NCBI GenBank assembly: GCA_029938715.1
Contig: JAOZUK010000017.1
Coordinates: forward strand, 1 to 45,534
Source of the DNA: Bacteroidales bacterium
Lineage (GTDB): Bacteria > Bacteroidota > Bacteroidia > Bacteroidales > GCA-2748055
Length of the DNA stretch: 45,534 nt
Direction: 5' to 3'
In this document: positions 33,221-41,654 of the stretch, piece by piece
Layout of the letters: each line of letters begins with the position of its first letter
How positions within the stretch are numbered: the first letter of the stretch is position 1
Notes under the pieces: generated by a model
Databases searched by the model: none
Told to the model about the DNA's origin: nothing
Seen by the model: the letters and a program-made list of their open reading frames with translations, nothing else
Position numbers and translations under genes: made by a program

Positions 33221-34597
33221 ATGCAACGAAGAAGCTTTCTTAAGAAAACAACCGGAGCAGCAGTCAGCACCCTCATACTACCCACCATTATTCCTTCCCA
33301 TGTGCTGGGCAAAACAGCTCCCAGCAATAAGATCCGTATCGGACAGATCGGGTTTGGTCGCATTGCCATGAGTCACGACCTGCCCGAGACTCTTAAAAAT
33401 GAGATCGCTATGGGTGTAGCAGTGGCAGATGTGGACATCAACAGGGCAAAGCAGGGGAAAGCATGGATCGAGAAGTTTCATGCCGATCATGGCAAGTCTG
33501 GTGTGGATGTAGCTGTCTACCAGGATTACAGGGAGATGCTACAGGATAAAAGCATCGACGCTGTGATCATTTCCACTCCCGATCACTGGCATGCACAACC
33601 GGCCATGGAGGCAGCCCTTGCAGGCAAAGACATCTACCTGCAAAAACCTGCATCCCTCACCATTGCTGAGGGGCGACAGATGAGTGATATTGTTCACCAG
33701 ACCGGACAAATCTTCCAGCAGGGGAGCCAGCAGCGCGGAACCTCACCCTGGCCACAGTTCCACAGAGCTTGCGAACTGGTGCGAAATGGACGGATTGGTA
33801 CCCTGAAAAACGTACAGATAGGATTACCAGGTGATCCGGGGGGCAATGAGGAATCCCCCATGCATGTCCCCGATAACCTGAATTATGAAATGTGGCTGGG
33901 AAGCACACCTTATAAATATTATACTGAGAAGAGGGTACACCCACAGAACGACTTTTCCCGTCCGGGTTGGCTCCGCTGTGAACAGTTTGGCGCCGGAATG
34001 ATTACCGGATGGGGAGCCCATCACCTGGACACAGCACATTGGGCCATGGGTACAGAGTATACAGGTCCCATCGAAATTGAAGCTGAAGCCTCCTTCCCCC
34101 AATCCGGGCTGTGGAACGTGCATGGAGACTTTAAGGTACATGCTAAATATGCCAACGGGGTTTCCATGGAAATCAGTGGCACTTTTCCCAATGGCGTAAG
34201 GTTTGAGGGTTCGGAGGGATGGATTTTTGTATCACGGGGAAATGTAGCGGTCACTTCCTCAGATCCCACAAAACCTGGAACTGAGCTGAAAGCGCTGGAT
34301 GCCAGTGATCCTAAAATTCTGAAATCAGAAATTGGACCCCATGAGATCCATCTCTACAAAGCTCCCGAGCAACATGAGGACTGGCTCAATGCCATCCAGT
34401 CCAGGAAAACACCTGTAGCACCTGCAGAGGTGGGACACCGTTCTTGCTCTGCCTGCCTGGTAAGTCACATTGCCATGAAGGTTCCAGGGAAACTACACTG
34501 GAATCCGGATCGGGAGAAATTCATCGACAATGACAGTGCCAATGAAATGTTGAGCAGACCCCAGAGATTTCCATTTGGAACCGACTATGTACTCTAA
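33221..34597 (+). CDS. Gfo/Idh/MocA family oxidoreductase with twin-arginine signal
   Basis: Starting at the ATG at 33221, MQRRSFLKKTTGAAVSTLIL is a Tat signal (RRSFLKK), so the enzyme is exported folded with its cofactor; the frame is open further upstream to 33149 but that lies within the preceding gene. The NAD(P)-binding Rossmann part begins RIGQIGFGRIA, continues with VADVDINRAKQ and contains ISTPDHWHAQPAMEAALAGK and LQKPASLTIAEG (the EKP-type lysine motif reads QKP). The C-terminal substrate domain has GWGAHHLDTAHWAMG. Members reduce or oxidise sugars and inositols; exported versions in Bacteroidota include glycoside-processing enzymes with tightly bound NAD. Confidence 0.87.
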   Translation: MQRRSFLKKTTGAAVSTLILPTIIPSHVLGKTAPSNKIRIGQIGFGRIAMSHDLPETLKNEIAMGVAVADVDINRAKQGKAWIEKFHADHGKSGVDVAVYQDYREMLQDKSIDAVIISTPDHWHAQPAMEAALAGKDIYLQKPASLTIAEGRQMSDIVHQTGQIFQQGSQQRGTSPWPQFHRACELVRNGRIGTLKNVQIGLPGDPGGNEESPMHVPDNLNYEMWLGSTPYKYYTEKRVHPQNDFSRPGWLRCEQFGAGMITGWGAHHLDTAHWAMGTEYTGPIEIEAEASFPQSGLWNVHGDFKVHAKYANGVSMEISGTFPNGVRFEGSEGWIFVSRGNVAVTSSDPTKPGTELKALDASDPKILKSEIGPHEIHLYKAPEQHEDWLNAIQSRKTPVAPAEVGHRSCSACLVSHIAMKVPGKLHWNPDREKFIDNDSANEMLSRPQRFPFGTDYVL

Positions 34598-34615
34598 TGA
34601 AAAACTGAAATCCAT

Positions 34616-36028
34616 ATGATAAATTTCCATAATATAAAGTCCCTGGTGCTACCCGCACTGATACTTTTGCTGGTTTCATGCGGACAACGCACCACAATAA
34701 ACACCCAAAGCACAGAAACCATGTTTAACCCCGTTGAAGGAAATGTAAAACTGATGAACCTGGATCCCGGCCATTTCCATGCCTCCCTGGTTCAGAAAAC
34801 CATGTATGAAAGCGTGGATCCGACAGTCAACGTGTATGCCCCGGACGGACCGGAGGTAGAGAGCTATCTAAACCGTATTAAGGATTACAGCTCCAGACCC
34901 GAAAGCCCCACTTCGTGGGAAGAAAAGGTCTATAAGGGAGATGATTTCCTGGAGAAGATGCTGTCTGAAAAACCAGGAAATATGATGGTGGTTTCGGGCA
35001 ACAATTCCAAGAAGACTGAATACATCCTGAAATCGGTGGAGGCGGGAATCCATGTGCTGTCCGACAAACCCATGGTCATTTCACCCGAGAAGTTTTCCAT
35101 GCTGGAGCAGGCCTTTGAAACAGCAGCCAAAAATGGGGTATTGCTTTATGATATTATGACCGAGCGGCACGAGATCACCACCATGCTTCAAAAAGAGCTC
35201 TCTCTGATGCCCGAACTATTCGGAACCCTAAAGACCGGCACTCCAGAGGAGCCGTCCATCACCAAGGAGAGTGTCCATCATTTCTCTAAGATCGTATCGG
35301 GCAAACCACTGATCCGCCCCCCCTGGTTCTTTGATGTGTCTCAGCAGGGGGAGGGAATTGTGGATGTAACCACTCACCTGGTTGATCTGATCCAATGGGA
35401 AGCATTTCCAGGTGTAACTCTGAAGAAATCGGATGTGGAGATTGTTTCAGGTAAGAGGTGGACCACCGATCTCACTCCAGATATGTTTCGGAAAGTCACC
35501 GGTCTCGACACCTGGCCCGATTACCTGGAAAAAGATGTGGAGGACAAGCAACTGAAGGTTTACAGCAACGGGGAGATCAATTACAAGCTAAAAGGGATTC
35601 ATGCAAAAGCTTCTGTGATATGGAATTACGAAGCTCCTGCGGGGACAGGCGACACCCACTACTCCATCATGCGGGGAAGCAAAGTCAACCTGGTCATCCG
35701 GCAGGGAGAAGCCGAAGGGTATAAGCCCATTCTATACATTGAGGCCACCAGCATCGAATCCCCAAAAGCCTTCAAGAAGACGCTCGAAGCCTCCGTCAGG
35801 GATCTGGCTGGCAAATACCCGGGAGTAGAGGTACAGGAAATGGAGGGAATGATCTGGCAACTGCAGATCCCCGATAGCTACAAGGTAGGGCATGAGGCTC
35901 ATTTCGGACAGGTCACTGAAAAGTACCTTGGATACTTGAAATCAGGGAACCTACCCCAGTGGGAAATACCCAATATGATCGTGAAGTACTACACCACCAC
36001 TGAGGGAATGAAGAAGGCGATGGAATAA
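34616..36028 (+). CDS. Gfo/Idh/MocA-like oxidoreductase lipoprotein
   Basis: A 470-residue lipoprotein: MINFHNIKSLVLPALILLLV is followed by the lipobox cysteine (Cys22). An oxidoreductase-type N-terminal domain is visible in VKLMNLDPGHFHASLVQKTM, MMVVSGNNSKKTEYILKSVE and GIHVLSDKPMVI (the EKP-type motif reads DKP). The C-terminal domain has QQGEGIVDVTTHLVDLIQWE. It is the last gene of the run beginning at 31197, 18 bp after the Tat-exported relative, so two extracytoplasmic oxidoreductases probably act on one substrate. The classic GxGxxG is degenerate, so cofactor binding is uncertain. Confidence 0.78.
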   Translation: MINFHNIKSLVLPALILLLVSCGQRTTINTQSTETMFNPVEGNVKLMNLDPGHFHASLVQKTMYESVDPTVNVYAPDGPEVESYLNRIKDYSSRPESPTSWEEKVYKGDDFLEKMLSEKPGNMMVVSGNNSKKTEYILKSVEAGIHVLSDKPMVISPEKFSMLEQAFETAAKNGVLLYDIMTERHEITTMLQKELSLMPELFGTLKTGTPEEPSITKESVHHFSKIVSGKPLIRPPWFFDVSQQGEGIVDVTTHLVDLIQWEAFPGVTLKKSDVEIVSGKRWTTDLTPDMFRKVTGLDTWPDYLEKDVEDKQLKVYSNGEINYKLKGIHAKASVIWNYEAPAGTGDTHYSIMRGSKVNLVIRQGEAEGYKPILYIEATSIESPKAFKKTLEASVRDLAGKYPGVEVQEMEGMIWQLQIPDSYKVGHEAHFGQVTEKYLGYLKSGNLPQWEIPNMIVKYYTTTEGMKKAME

Positions 36029-36045
36029 GACCTCCTGCAGAAGAA

Positions 36046-36306
36046 CTATCTGTCGTAGTGGAACCTGCATGAATAGATGTTCAACTTTTCATCCTTTACT
36101 CGGTAAACCAGTCTGTGTTCATGGTCCATTCTTCGTGACCAAATTCCGGCTAAATCGTGTTTCAACATCTCGGGTTTTCCAAGGCCCGTATGAGGATGCC
36201 GCGCAATATCTTTCAGAAGAGCATTGATTTTCCGTATGATTCGCTTATCATTACATTGCCAATACAAATACTCTGACCAGGCTTTTTCACCAAAGATTAT
36301 TTGCAT
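36046..36306 (-). CDS. yoeB: YoeB/Txe family toxin
   Basis: An 86-residue ribosome-dependent mRNA interferase. The sequence follows YoeB closely: WSEYLYWQCNDKRIIRKIN, LLKDIARHPHTGLGKPE, LKHDLAGIWSRRMDHEHRLV and the ending YRVKDEKLNIYSCRFHYD, which includes the catalytic His and C-terminal Tyr positions. Its start overlaps the antitoxin gene by ten bases, the usual coupled arrangement. The module is convergent with the oxidoreductase gene and 17 bp from it. Confidence 0.9.
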   Translation of the reverse strand: MQIIFGEKAWSEYLYWQCNDKRIIRKINALLKDIARHPHTGLGKPEMLKHDLAGIWSRRMDHEHRLVYRVKDEKLNIYSCRFHYDR

Positions 36307-36575
36307 AACTCATCCAGGTCTTTCTCAACTACTTTTCCTTCTTTGAACTGCTGAATGGCTTCATACAGACTGTCTGAATTGGCCTTTGTCGAAAGCAGAT
36401 ACATGGTTTCCATCAGGGAATTATATTCATCCAGGGAGATCATTACAGCTCCCTTTCCCTTCCCCCGATTGATAATTAATGTTTCAAAATCTTCGATCAC
36501 CAGATCCAGGTACTTTTTCATTTCCTTCCGAAAATCGCTGACGTTTGCGCTTAACATAATGTTTTTTATGTACAT
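36297..36575 (-). CDS. yefM: YefM/Phd family antitoxin
   Basis: An antitoxin of about 92 residues: MLSANVSDFRKEMKKYLDLV is a typical Phd/YefM DNA-binding N-terminus, followed by the ETLIINRGKGKGAVMISLDEYNSLMETMYLL core and an acidic tail (VVEKDLDELCK) that would neutralise YoeB. The frame is open to an ATG at 36599, but the promoter -7 box at 36585-36592 excludes it, so 36575 (MYIKNIMLSANVS) or 36557 (MLSANVS) is the start. It probably autoregulates with YoeB. Confidence 0.88.
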   Translation of the reverse strand: MYIKNIMLSANVSDFRKEMKKYLDLVIEDFETLIINRGKGKGAVMISLDEYNSLMETMYLLSTKANSDSLYEAIQQFKEGKVVEKDLDELCK

Positions 36576-36584
36576 GTTATCGTG

Positions 36585-36616
36585 CAAATTTAAGTACATA
36601 ATTTTAATAAGTCAAA
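36585..36616 (-). promoter_or_regulatory. Promoter of the yefM-yoeB module
   Basis: Leftward TTTG (complement of 36613-36616), a 20-bp spacer and TAAATTTG (complement of 36585-36592) match the Bacteroidota consensus exactly. It excludes the ATG at 36599 as antitoxin start. Confidence 0.65.
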
Positions 36617-36736
36617 TCTAAGGATGACTCTCAGCGATTCCGCTCATTTATGTGAGGAGAGCCAGAATCACCTTTGCAGTGGGTCAGTAAGAGCCTCAGG
36701 AACATAGAGGCGACACTGAAGGCAAAGGTCATGTAT

Positions 36737-37063
36737 CTAAGCAATACTCCAATCCATATTTTCAAGTTCAATCTTAAAATTTACTTTAGCTTTTAGTGCT
36801 TGAAAAATCTTCAATACAGTACTAATAGTCATGTTTCTTGCGTTTCGCTCAAGTTTCGAAATCTCAGATTTATTTACTCCAATCAAGTCTCCTAATTGAG
36901 CTTGAGTCAAATTTCTTTCTTTCCGAGTTTGTTTAATCATCTCTCCTAAAATATCAAGATTTAACTCAAACTCATATTGATCTCTTTTTCCTGTCCCAAC
37001 CTCGCCTATATATTTATCCTTTAGCTTATCAAAGCTGTGGAATTTCATCTCTTTAGTTTCCAT
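36737..37063 (-). CDS. XRE-family antitoxin (HigA-like)
   Basis: A 108-residue protein with a Cro/C1-type helix-turn-helix in the second half (about residues 36-92: MIKQTRKERNLTQAQLGDLI then VNKSEISKLER and MTISTVLKIFQAL). The N-terminal part (FHSFDKLKDKYIGEVGTGKR) is likely the toxin-contacting arm. It follows the RelE/HigB-like toxin gene by 42 bp, the toxin-first order of higBA loci. It is expected to neutralise the toxin and repress the pair. The stretch 36617-36736 up to the next module shows no gene. Confidence 0.85.
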   Translation of the reverse strand: METKEMKFHSFDKLKDKYIGEVGTGKRDQYEFELNLDILGEMIKQTRKERNLTQAQLGDLIGVNKSEISKLERNARNMTISTVLKIFQALKAKVNFKIELENMDWSIA

Positions 37064-37105
37064 ATCTCATCTTTTAAAGTAAAAATCCATAATCTGTCTT
37101 GCTCT

Positions 37106-37396
37106 TTAAATCTCCACTTTTGGCGTCTTCTTAGTTTTCTTAATGAATCCATTTGTCGCAATCACAAGCGTTTCCAATCTATCTCGTTTATCCCAAAATG
37201 CCAATAATCGATATTGAATTTTATTGTATTTTGTCCTGAACTCCCAAATATCAGAATCAAGTTTTTTTAATAGTTCCGGATCTTGGGTCAACTTGGCTTT
37301 ATCAATGTTGTAAATTATCTTCCTGCGAGCCTTATCTGCCAGGGAATCCAAGAACTCTTCCACTTCATCTGAGTAAATAATTTTGAAGTATTCCAC
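37106..37396 (-). CDS. RelE/HigB-like (Gp49 family) toxin
   Basis: A 96-residue basic toxin. The fold is recognisable from KIIYSDEVEEFLDSLADKAR, the central strand DSDIWEFRTKYNKIQYRLLA and the end DRLETLVIATNGFIKKTKKT with its lysine-rich tail, matching the phage-derived Gp49/HigB group of ribosome-associated mRNA interferases. Its gene precedes that of the XRE antitoxin on the same strand. A promoter with a consensus -7 box lies about 22 bp upstream. Confidence 0.85.
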   Translation of the reverse strand: MEYFKIIYSDEVEEFLDSLADKARRKIIYNIDKAKLTQDPELLKKLDSDIWEFRTKYNKIQYRLLAFWDKRDRLETLVIATNGFIKKTKKTPKVEI

Positions 37397-37417
37397 CTTA
37401 ATAAAGATGTATTATTG

Positions 37418-37449
37418 CAAAGTTAATGAATGTTTCTATATATAGCAAC
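37418..37449 (-). promoter_or_regulatory. Promoter of the HigB-HigA-like module
   Basis: Leftward TAACTTTG (complement of 37418-37425) matches the -7 consensus; GTTG (complement of 37446-37449) is one base off TTTG at a 20-bp spacing. The 228 bp from here to the PhoD-like gene hold no convincing gene or consensus promoter. Confidence 0.5.
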
Positions 37450-37676
37450 CCTCCCTACCCTGTTACTGGCCAGTGAAAGTATCCCCATTTTTTATGCTTA
37501 TCACTTGTTGCATGCCGGAACCTCAGATCCAGCCTACAACGCAGAGAATCTCAGTGGATTTTTCGGGGTATGTCCAGACTCATTTATGTATTGAATAAAA
37601 GATTATCGGTCTCCTTAAACAGATAATTCGTCAGAACAATTAATTTTATGTATTATTCGTCCTACAAACACATGCC

Positions 37677-39302
37677 ATGAAAAAACTACGCTCCCCCATT
37701 GCCCTGCTCATTCTGATCACCATTGCAATCTCCTGCAACCCGAAAGTGATGGAGCCACCTGTTCTGGCGCCCTTTCAGGACCTGGATACCATTTGCACCA
37801 ACGACTGGTGGAACCGGGCTCCCAATCCCATACACAATGTGAAGGTGGAGCGGGATCAGGTGCTTGCTTTTGGGATGTACACTGTCATGAACAACACTCT
37901 GAAAATGAGCGCGCAGTTGTATCCTCTTTATCCGGATGAAACGCGGGTAGTCAGGCTGGAAGTCCAGAAGGATGGCCAGTGGGTAGAAATCGCACAGAAG
38001 GAGGTAAATGACATTGGCTGGTCTGCTCTTTTCAGAATCGAGAACTGGGATACCACCAAGGATGTAGCTTACAGGCTCAGGCACGGGAAAGTGGCTCTTT
38101 TTGAGGGACTAATCAGGAAGGATCCGGTGGAGAAGGATGAGATTGTTATGGCAGCATTTACGGGTAACAGCAATCAGGACCGCAGCGGAAGAGAAGAATA
38201 TGTCCGAAATATCAATTCCCTGGACCCGGATATCCTGTTTTTTTCCGGGGACCAGTCTTATGACCACAAAGAACATACTGCAGCATGGCTATTGTTTGGG
38301 ATGCAATTCAGGGACATTTTCCGCAATAGACCCTGTATTACTATTCCCGACGACCATGATGTCGGGCAGGGCAATCTCTGGGGAGAAAGTGGCAAGGTCT
38401 CACTTGAACCTGGTGGTAGCGACGGGGGATATACCTACCATCCGGAATATATAAAAATGGTGGAAAGAGGACAGACCAGTCATTTGCCCGATCCGTTTGA
38501 TGCCACACCCATTGAACAGGGAATTGGCGTCTACTACACAAATCTGGTGGTTGGTGGTATCGACTTTGCGATAATAGAAGACCGCAAATTCAAGTCAGGT
38601 CCCATGGGCAAGATTCCTCAACAAGGCCCAAGACCGGACCATATCCTTAACCCTGATTATGACCCGGCGTCCCTTGATCTGGAAGGCCTGGTCCTGTTGG
38701 GAGATCGCCAGCTTAAATTCCTTAATCAATGGGCAATGCAAGATGAAGGCATTGAAATGAAGGCAGTGCTGTCTCAAACTGGATTTGGCGGAACTGCACA
38801 TCTGCACGGAAGTATCGACAACCGTTTGCACGCCGACCTGGATTCGAATGGATGGCCCCAGACCGGACGAAATAAAGCACTCAGTGCCATCAAAAAAGCC
38901 AACGCTGTTCAGATCGGAGGAGATCAGCATCTGTCAACCCTGGTACAACATGGCATTGAAGAATTCAGGGACGGACCCTGGACATTCCTTGTTCCTTCCA
39001 TTGTGAACTACTATAAAAGATGGTGGTGGCCCGAGAATGAAATGCCGGGCATGAACCATGATCCGGAAAACCCTTTGCCCTGGACAGGGGACTATTTTGA
39101 TGGCTTTAATAACAGAATCACCATGGTGGCTTATGCCAATCCCGAAGGTTCCCTGGATGGTGCCGGTTTCGGATTGATCAGGTTCAATAAGTCTGCCAGG
39201 GAGGTCACCTTCGAATGCTGGCCCAGGGATGTAAATGTGATGGACAAAGGAGCCAAACAGTACACCGGCTGGCCCTTCAAAATCAAACTGGAGCATTTAT
39301 AG
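37677..39302 (+). CDS. PhoD-like metallophosphatase lipoprotein
   Basis: A 541-residue lipoprotein (MKKLRSPIALLILITIAIS then Cys20). Metal-binding motifs of PhoD-type alkaline phosphatases/phosphodiesterases are visible in sequence: MAAFTGNSNQDR, DILFFSGDQSYDHKEH, PCITIPDDHDVGQGNLWGE and the late IGGDQHLSTLVQHGIE and VVGGIDFAIIEDRKFKS. The first motif lacks the usual DxR aspartate spacing, so metal affinity may differ. It would release phosphate from esters at the cell surface. It converges with, and overlaps by 20 bp, the class A acid phosphatase gene. Confidence 0.8.
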   Translation: MKKLRSPIALLILITIAISCNPKVMEPPVLAPFQDLDTICTNDWWNRAPNPIHNVKVERDQVLAFGMYTVMNNTLKMSAQLYPLYPDETRVVRLEVQKDGQWVEIAQKEVNDIGWSALFRIENWDTTKDVAYRLRHGKVALFEGLIRKDPVEKDEIVMAAFTGNSNQDRSGREEYVRNINSLDPDILFFSGDQSYDHKEHTAAWLLFGMQFRDIFRNRPCITIPDDHDVGQGNLWGESGKVSLEPGGSDGGYTYHPEYIKMVERGQTSHLPDPFDATPIEQGIGVYYTNLVVGGIDFAIIEDRKFKSGPMGKIPQQGPRPDHILNPDYDPASLDLEGLVLLGDRQLKFLNQWAMQDEGIEMKAVLSQTGFGGTAHLHGSIDNRLHADLDSNGWPQTGRNKALSAIKKANAVQIGGDQHLSTLVQHGIEEFRDGPWTFLVPSIVNYYKRWWWPENEMPGMNHDPENPLPWTGDYFDGFNNRITMVAYANPEGSLDGAGFGLIRFNKSAREVTFECWPRDVNVMDKGAKQYTGWPFKIKLEHL

Positions 39303-40062
39303 CTTCCACCTCTGCTTTTGCGGCCTCCAGATCAATCAGGAAGTTTGCGTTGGCATGTAGTTTTGCAACAGCTGCAGCTCCCATCATTCTTCCGGCAACC
39401 ACATCGCTATGCCAGTGTACATTGCATATATTTCTACTGATCCCAAACTGTTTACCGCGCTCTAAAATCACCTCGGCCTGATCGGGAAACACCTCCGTAA
39501 GAATAAGCGCCCATGCCCAACCTATGGCCGTATGACCCGATGGATAGGAACCATCTTCCCTCAACATTTCCTCTTCATGAGGAACCAATGTGGGTGTACC
39601 ATTCACCACAAAGGGCCGGGTTCGCTGGTAATGATCTTTCGCTGTATAGGTTGATAAACCAGCATCGGCAAGGGTTCTGCGCAGTATCATATAGAGATGT
39701 GGAGTGGCTTGCTCCGATATTTTTGTTTCGAGCACAATGTTAAATGCCTCAGCTGCTTCGGGGAAATGCAGATCATTGTCTTTCACCGCCTGTGCCTTCC
39801 TGGCTTCATCATCAAGGCCCACACATTTTGCAGCATATTCCAGATCATGCTCATATGCCTTTGAACCTACCTCAGGTGGTGGAGGTACCAGCATCAGGCT
39901 ATTTGGGTACTCGGACTCAGAAAGGTAGCCTTCCAGGATCCCTGGCATGAGCTCTTTAAGCTCTTTGGAAAGCGAAGTAGCAGCTTGCTCACTCTGCTTG
40001 GTTTGTGGATTACAACTCCAAAGGACTATCAGTAAAAGTAAGGGCAGTAACTTGAGTTTCAT
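39283..40062 (-). CDS. Class A non-specific acid phosphatase (PAP2 superfamily)
   Basis: A 259-residue secreted protein (MKLKLLPLLLLIVLWSC, probably a lipoprotein with Cys17). The three-part PAP2 signature is complete: KDHYQRTRP (K-x6-RP), SYPSGHT (PSGH) and SRNICNVHWHSD (SR-x5-H-x3-D), spaced as in PhoN-type class A enzymes with vanadium-haloperoxidase-like active sites. It hydrolyses diverse phosphomonoesters outside the cytoplasm. The gene converges with the PhoD-like gene, the 3' ends overlapping. No Pho-type regulator is in the window. Confidence 0.88.
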   Translation of the reverse strand: MKLKLLPLLLLIVLWSCNPQTKQSEQAATSLSKELKELMPGILEGYLSESEYPNSLMLVPPPPEVGSKAYEHDLEYAAKCVGLDDEARKAQAVKDNDLHFPEAAEAFNIVLETKISEQATPHLYMILRRTLADAGLSTYTAKDHYQRTRPFVVNGTPTLVPHEEEMLREDGSYPSGHTAIGWAWALILTEVFPDQAEVILERGKQFGISRNICNVHWHSDVVAGRMMGAAAVAKLHANANFLIDLEAAKAEVEAINAPV

Positions 40063-40112
40063 GGTTTTTGGATTTAAGGATTTATCTATAGTTGTGCAAT
40101 TTGAATGAAATT

Positions 40113-40150
40113 AAAAAAAAAGCCCCAATCAACCGTATAACCGATAAGGG
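40113..40150 (-). terminator. Intrinsic terminator of the epimerase transcript
   Basis: Leftward RNA forms CCC..ATC / GAT..GGGG with several G-U pairs and an AUAC loop, directly followed by CUUUUUUUUU. It lies 12-50 bp beyond the epimerase stop codon and before the phosphatase gene on the same strand, separating the two. Confidence 0.6.
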
Positions 40151-40161
40151 AAATATCCAGA

Positions 40162-41619
40162 TTAAGATTTTAATACCTGTCCGGCAAAGGGATTCTTTGC
40201 TGCAAGGGTATTATAATCCCACGGCGGCGAGATGCACTCCTGGCACCAGTGCCCCCCTTTGAGCACTGCGTGCGGGGTCATCGTAAATGCATGTTTCTGA
40301 CAACATTTCCAGGAGAGCGTGAGATGCATATCTCCACTCCACTCTTTTGATAACAGGACCCCACCCCTAAACTCTGCCGCCTGCTGAAGATCTTTTAATT
40401 TCAACTCCTCTTTAGATTCATCATATCCATGGTTAAGTCTGGTGTACTCAAGATCATGATCCAGTGAGGGCATCTGCTGATCCCAGGCAGGAATATTCCC
40501 GAATGCTTCCATAGATCCATAGAATGCATTGATTTTTTCCTCATCCTGGTTGCTGATCCAGCCCATGGTACCGTCCTCCATAAAAGCCAACTTTTTCAGC
40601 TGAGACCGGGTGGCAGTCTTCACCAGCCAACGGTAAGGCGGAATTGCTATAGCCAACCTCACAGTAACCTTTAGATACCAGGGTAGCGTTCTCCACGCCA
40701 CACTGAAATAGTCTTCCATACCGTCTCCCCCTTCCCAGTGGTGCAGATAGGCATTCAGCTTTTCTGCATCCTCGTAAAACTGCATATGGAAATTCTTAAG
40801 AGCAAACCAGTTGCGGTCCATCACCTTTCGGTAATCGATCCCCAGCATCCTGTATATACGGTCCAGAAACTCCAGGTATGTGATTCGGCATTGTGGACCA
40901 CCCGAAATATTGTAATACCCACCCCAGAAATTCGAATCATCGGGCATATCCAGACAGTTCACCAGCAAACGGCCAGAGTCTTTTGCCGTGATACTCTCCA
41001 TAAAAGAATTGATGGGCTGATGAAACATAATGGGATCCATCAGAGAAAACAGACCGGGGATCATGATAAAGGTTTGCCTGAGCGATACCCTGTACCTGAT
41101 CTTCGATTGCATCACAGCTTGCTCACCCTTAATTTTTGAAAGGGCATAATGATCGTGCTTGCTTGGTAGAATGGGATCCCCTGTTCTTCCCATATGGACC
41201 GGGGGTAACCGATCTCCGTATTCGGCCACGGTCCCAATATAGATCATCTTAATGCGATCCGGGCCCTCGGCCTCAATGGCTTCAACCAGGTACCTGGTAC
41301 CCCGGGTATTCACTTTTTCCGCCATCTCGGGTCTGCGATCGGCTTCCGGTGAGATCAGTGCCATGGGATGAAGACACCAGTCAATTCCATGACAGGCCTC
41401 AACCACATCCTCACGATTCAAAACATCTCCCCATACGATTCTCAAATCTCCTCCAGGGGAGGCCCGTTTTACATATTTCCTGAACTTCTTTTTGTCCTTC
41501 CTGGAAGGAAGCAACAACAGTACAATCTCGTAACTACCCCTCTTTTCCCAGAGCAATTTAAAAGCTTCAAAACCCATTGAGCCTGAAGCCCCGGTCAATA
41601 ATACAACCTGTTTGCTCAT
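40162..41619 (-). CDS. NAD-dependent epimerase/dehydratase with cysteine-rich C-terminus
   Basis: A 485-residue extended-SDR protein. The nucleotide-binding loop is LLTGASGSMGFEAF (about 7-20), DWCLHPMALISPEA marks the following strand, and the catalytic YxxxK is HYALSKIKGEQAV. The family usually ends near residue 330; here about 150 more residues follow, including SWKCCQKHAFTMTP and GGHWCQECISPPWD, a CC...C..C arrangement that looks like a zinc-ribbon or treble-clef module. Substrate unknown: extended SDRs act on nucleotide sugars, steroids or quinone-like molecules. No sugar-nucleotide genes are nearby. A terminator follows the gene. Confidence 0.78.
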   Translation of the reverse strand: MSKQVVLLTGASGSMGFEAFKLLWEKRGSYEIVLLLLPSRKDKKKFRKYVKRASPGGDLRIVWGDVLNREDVVEACHGIDWCLHPMALISPEADRRPEMAEKVNTRGTRYLVEAIEAEGPDRIKMIYIGTVAEYGDRLPPVHMGRTGDPILPSKHDHYALSKIKGEQAVMQSKIRYRVSLRQTFIMIPGLFSLMDPIMFHQPINSFMESITAKDSGRLLVNCLDMPDDSNFWGGYYNISGGPQCRITYLEFLDRIYRMLGIDYRKVMDRNWFALKNFHMQFYEDAEKLNAYLHHWEGGDGMEDYFSVAWRTLPWYLKVTVRLAIAIPPYRWLVKTATRSQLKKLAFMEDGTMGWISNQDEEKINAFYGSMEAFGNIPAWDQQMPSLDHDLEYTRLNHGYDESKEELKLKDLQQAAEFRGGVLLSKEWSGDMHLTLSWKCCQKHAFTMTPHAVLKGGHWCQECISPPWDYNTLAAKNPFAGQVLKS

Positions 41620-41654
41620 CCTAACGAATCTTTTCGCAGTGCTTTATTGTACTT

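Noticed and set aside
37430-37594. Small plus-strand frame of 54 codons (MFLYIATLPTLLLASESIPI...) before the PhoD-like gene
   Set aside because: Contains a hydrophobic start but no recognised family and lies over the toxin promoter; too weak to call a gene.
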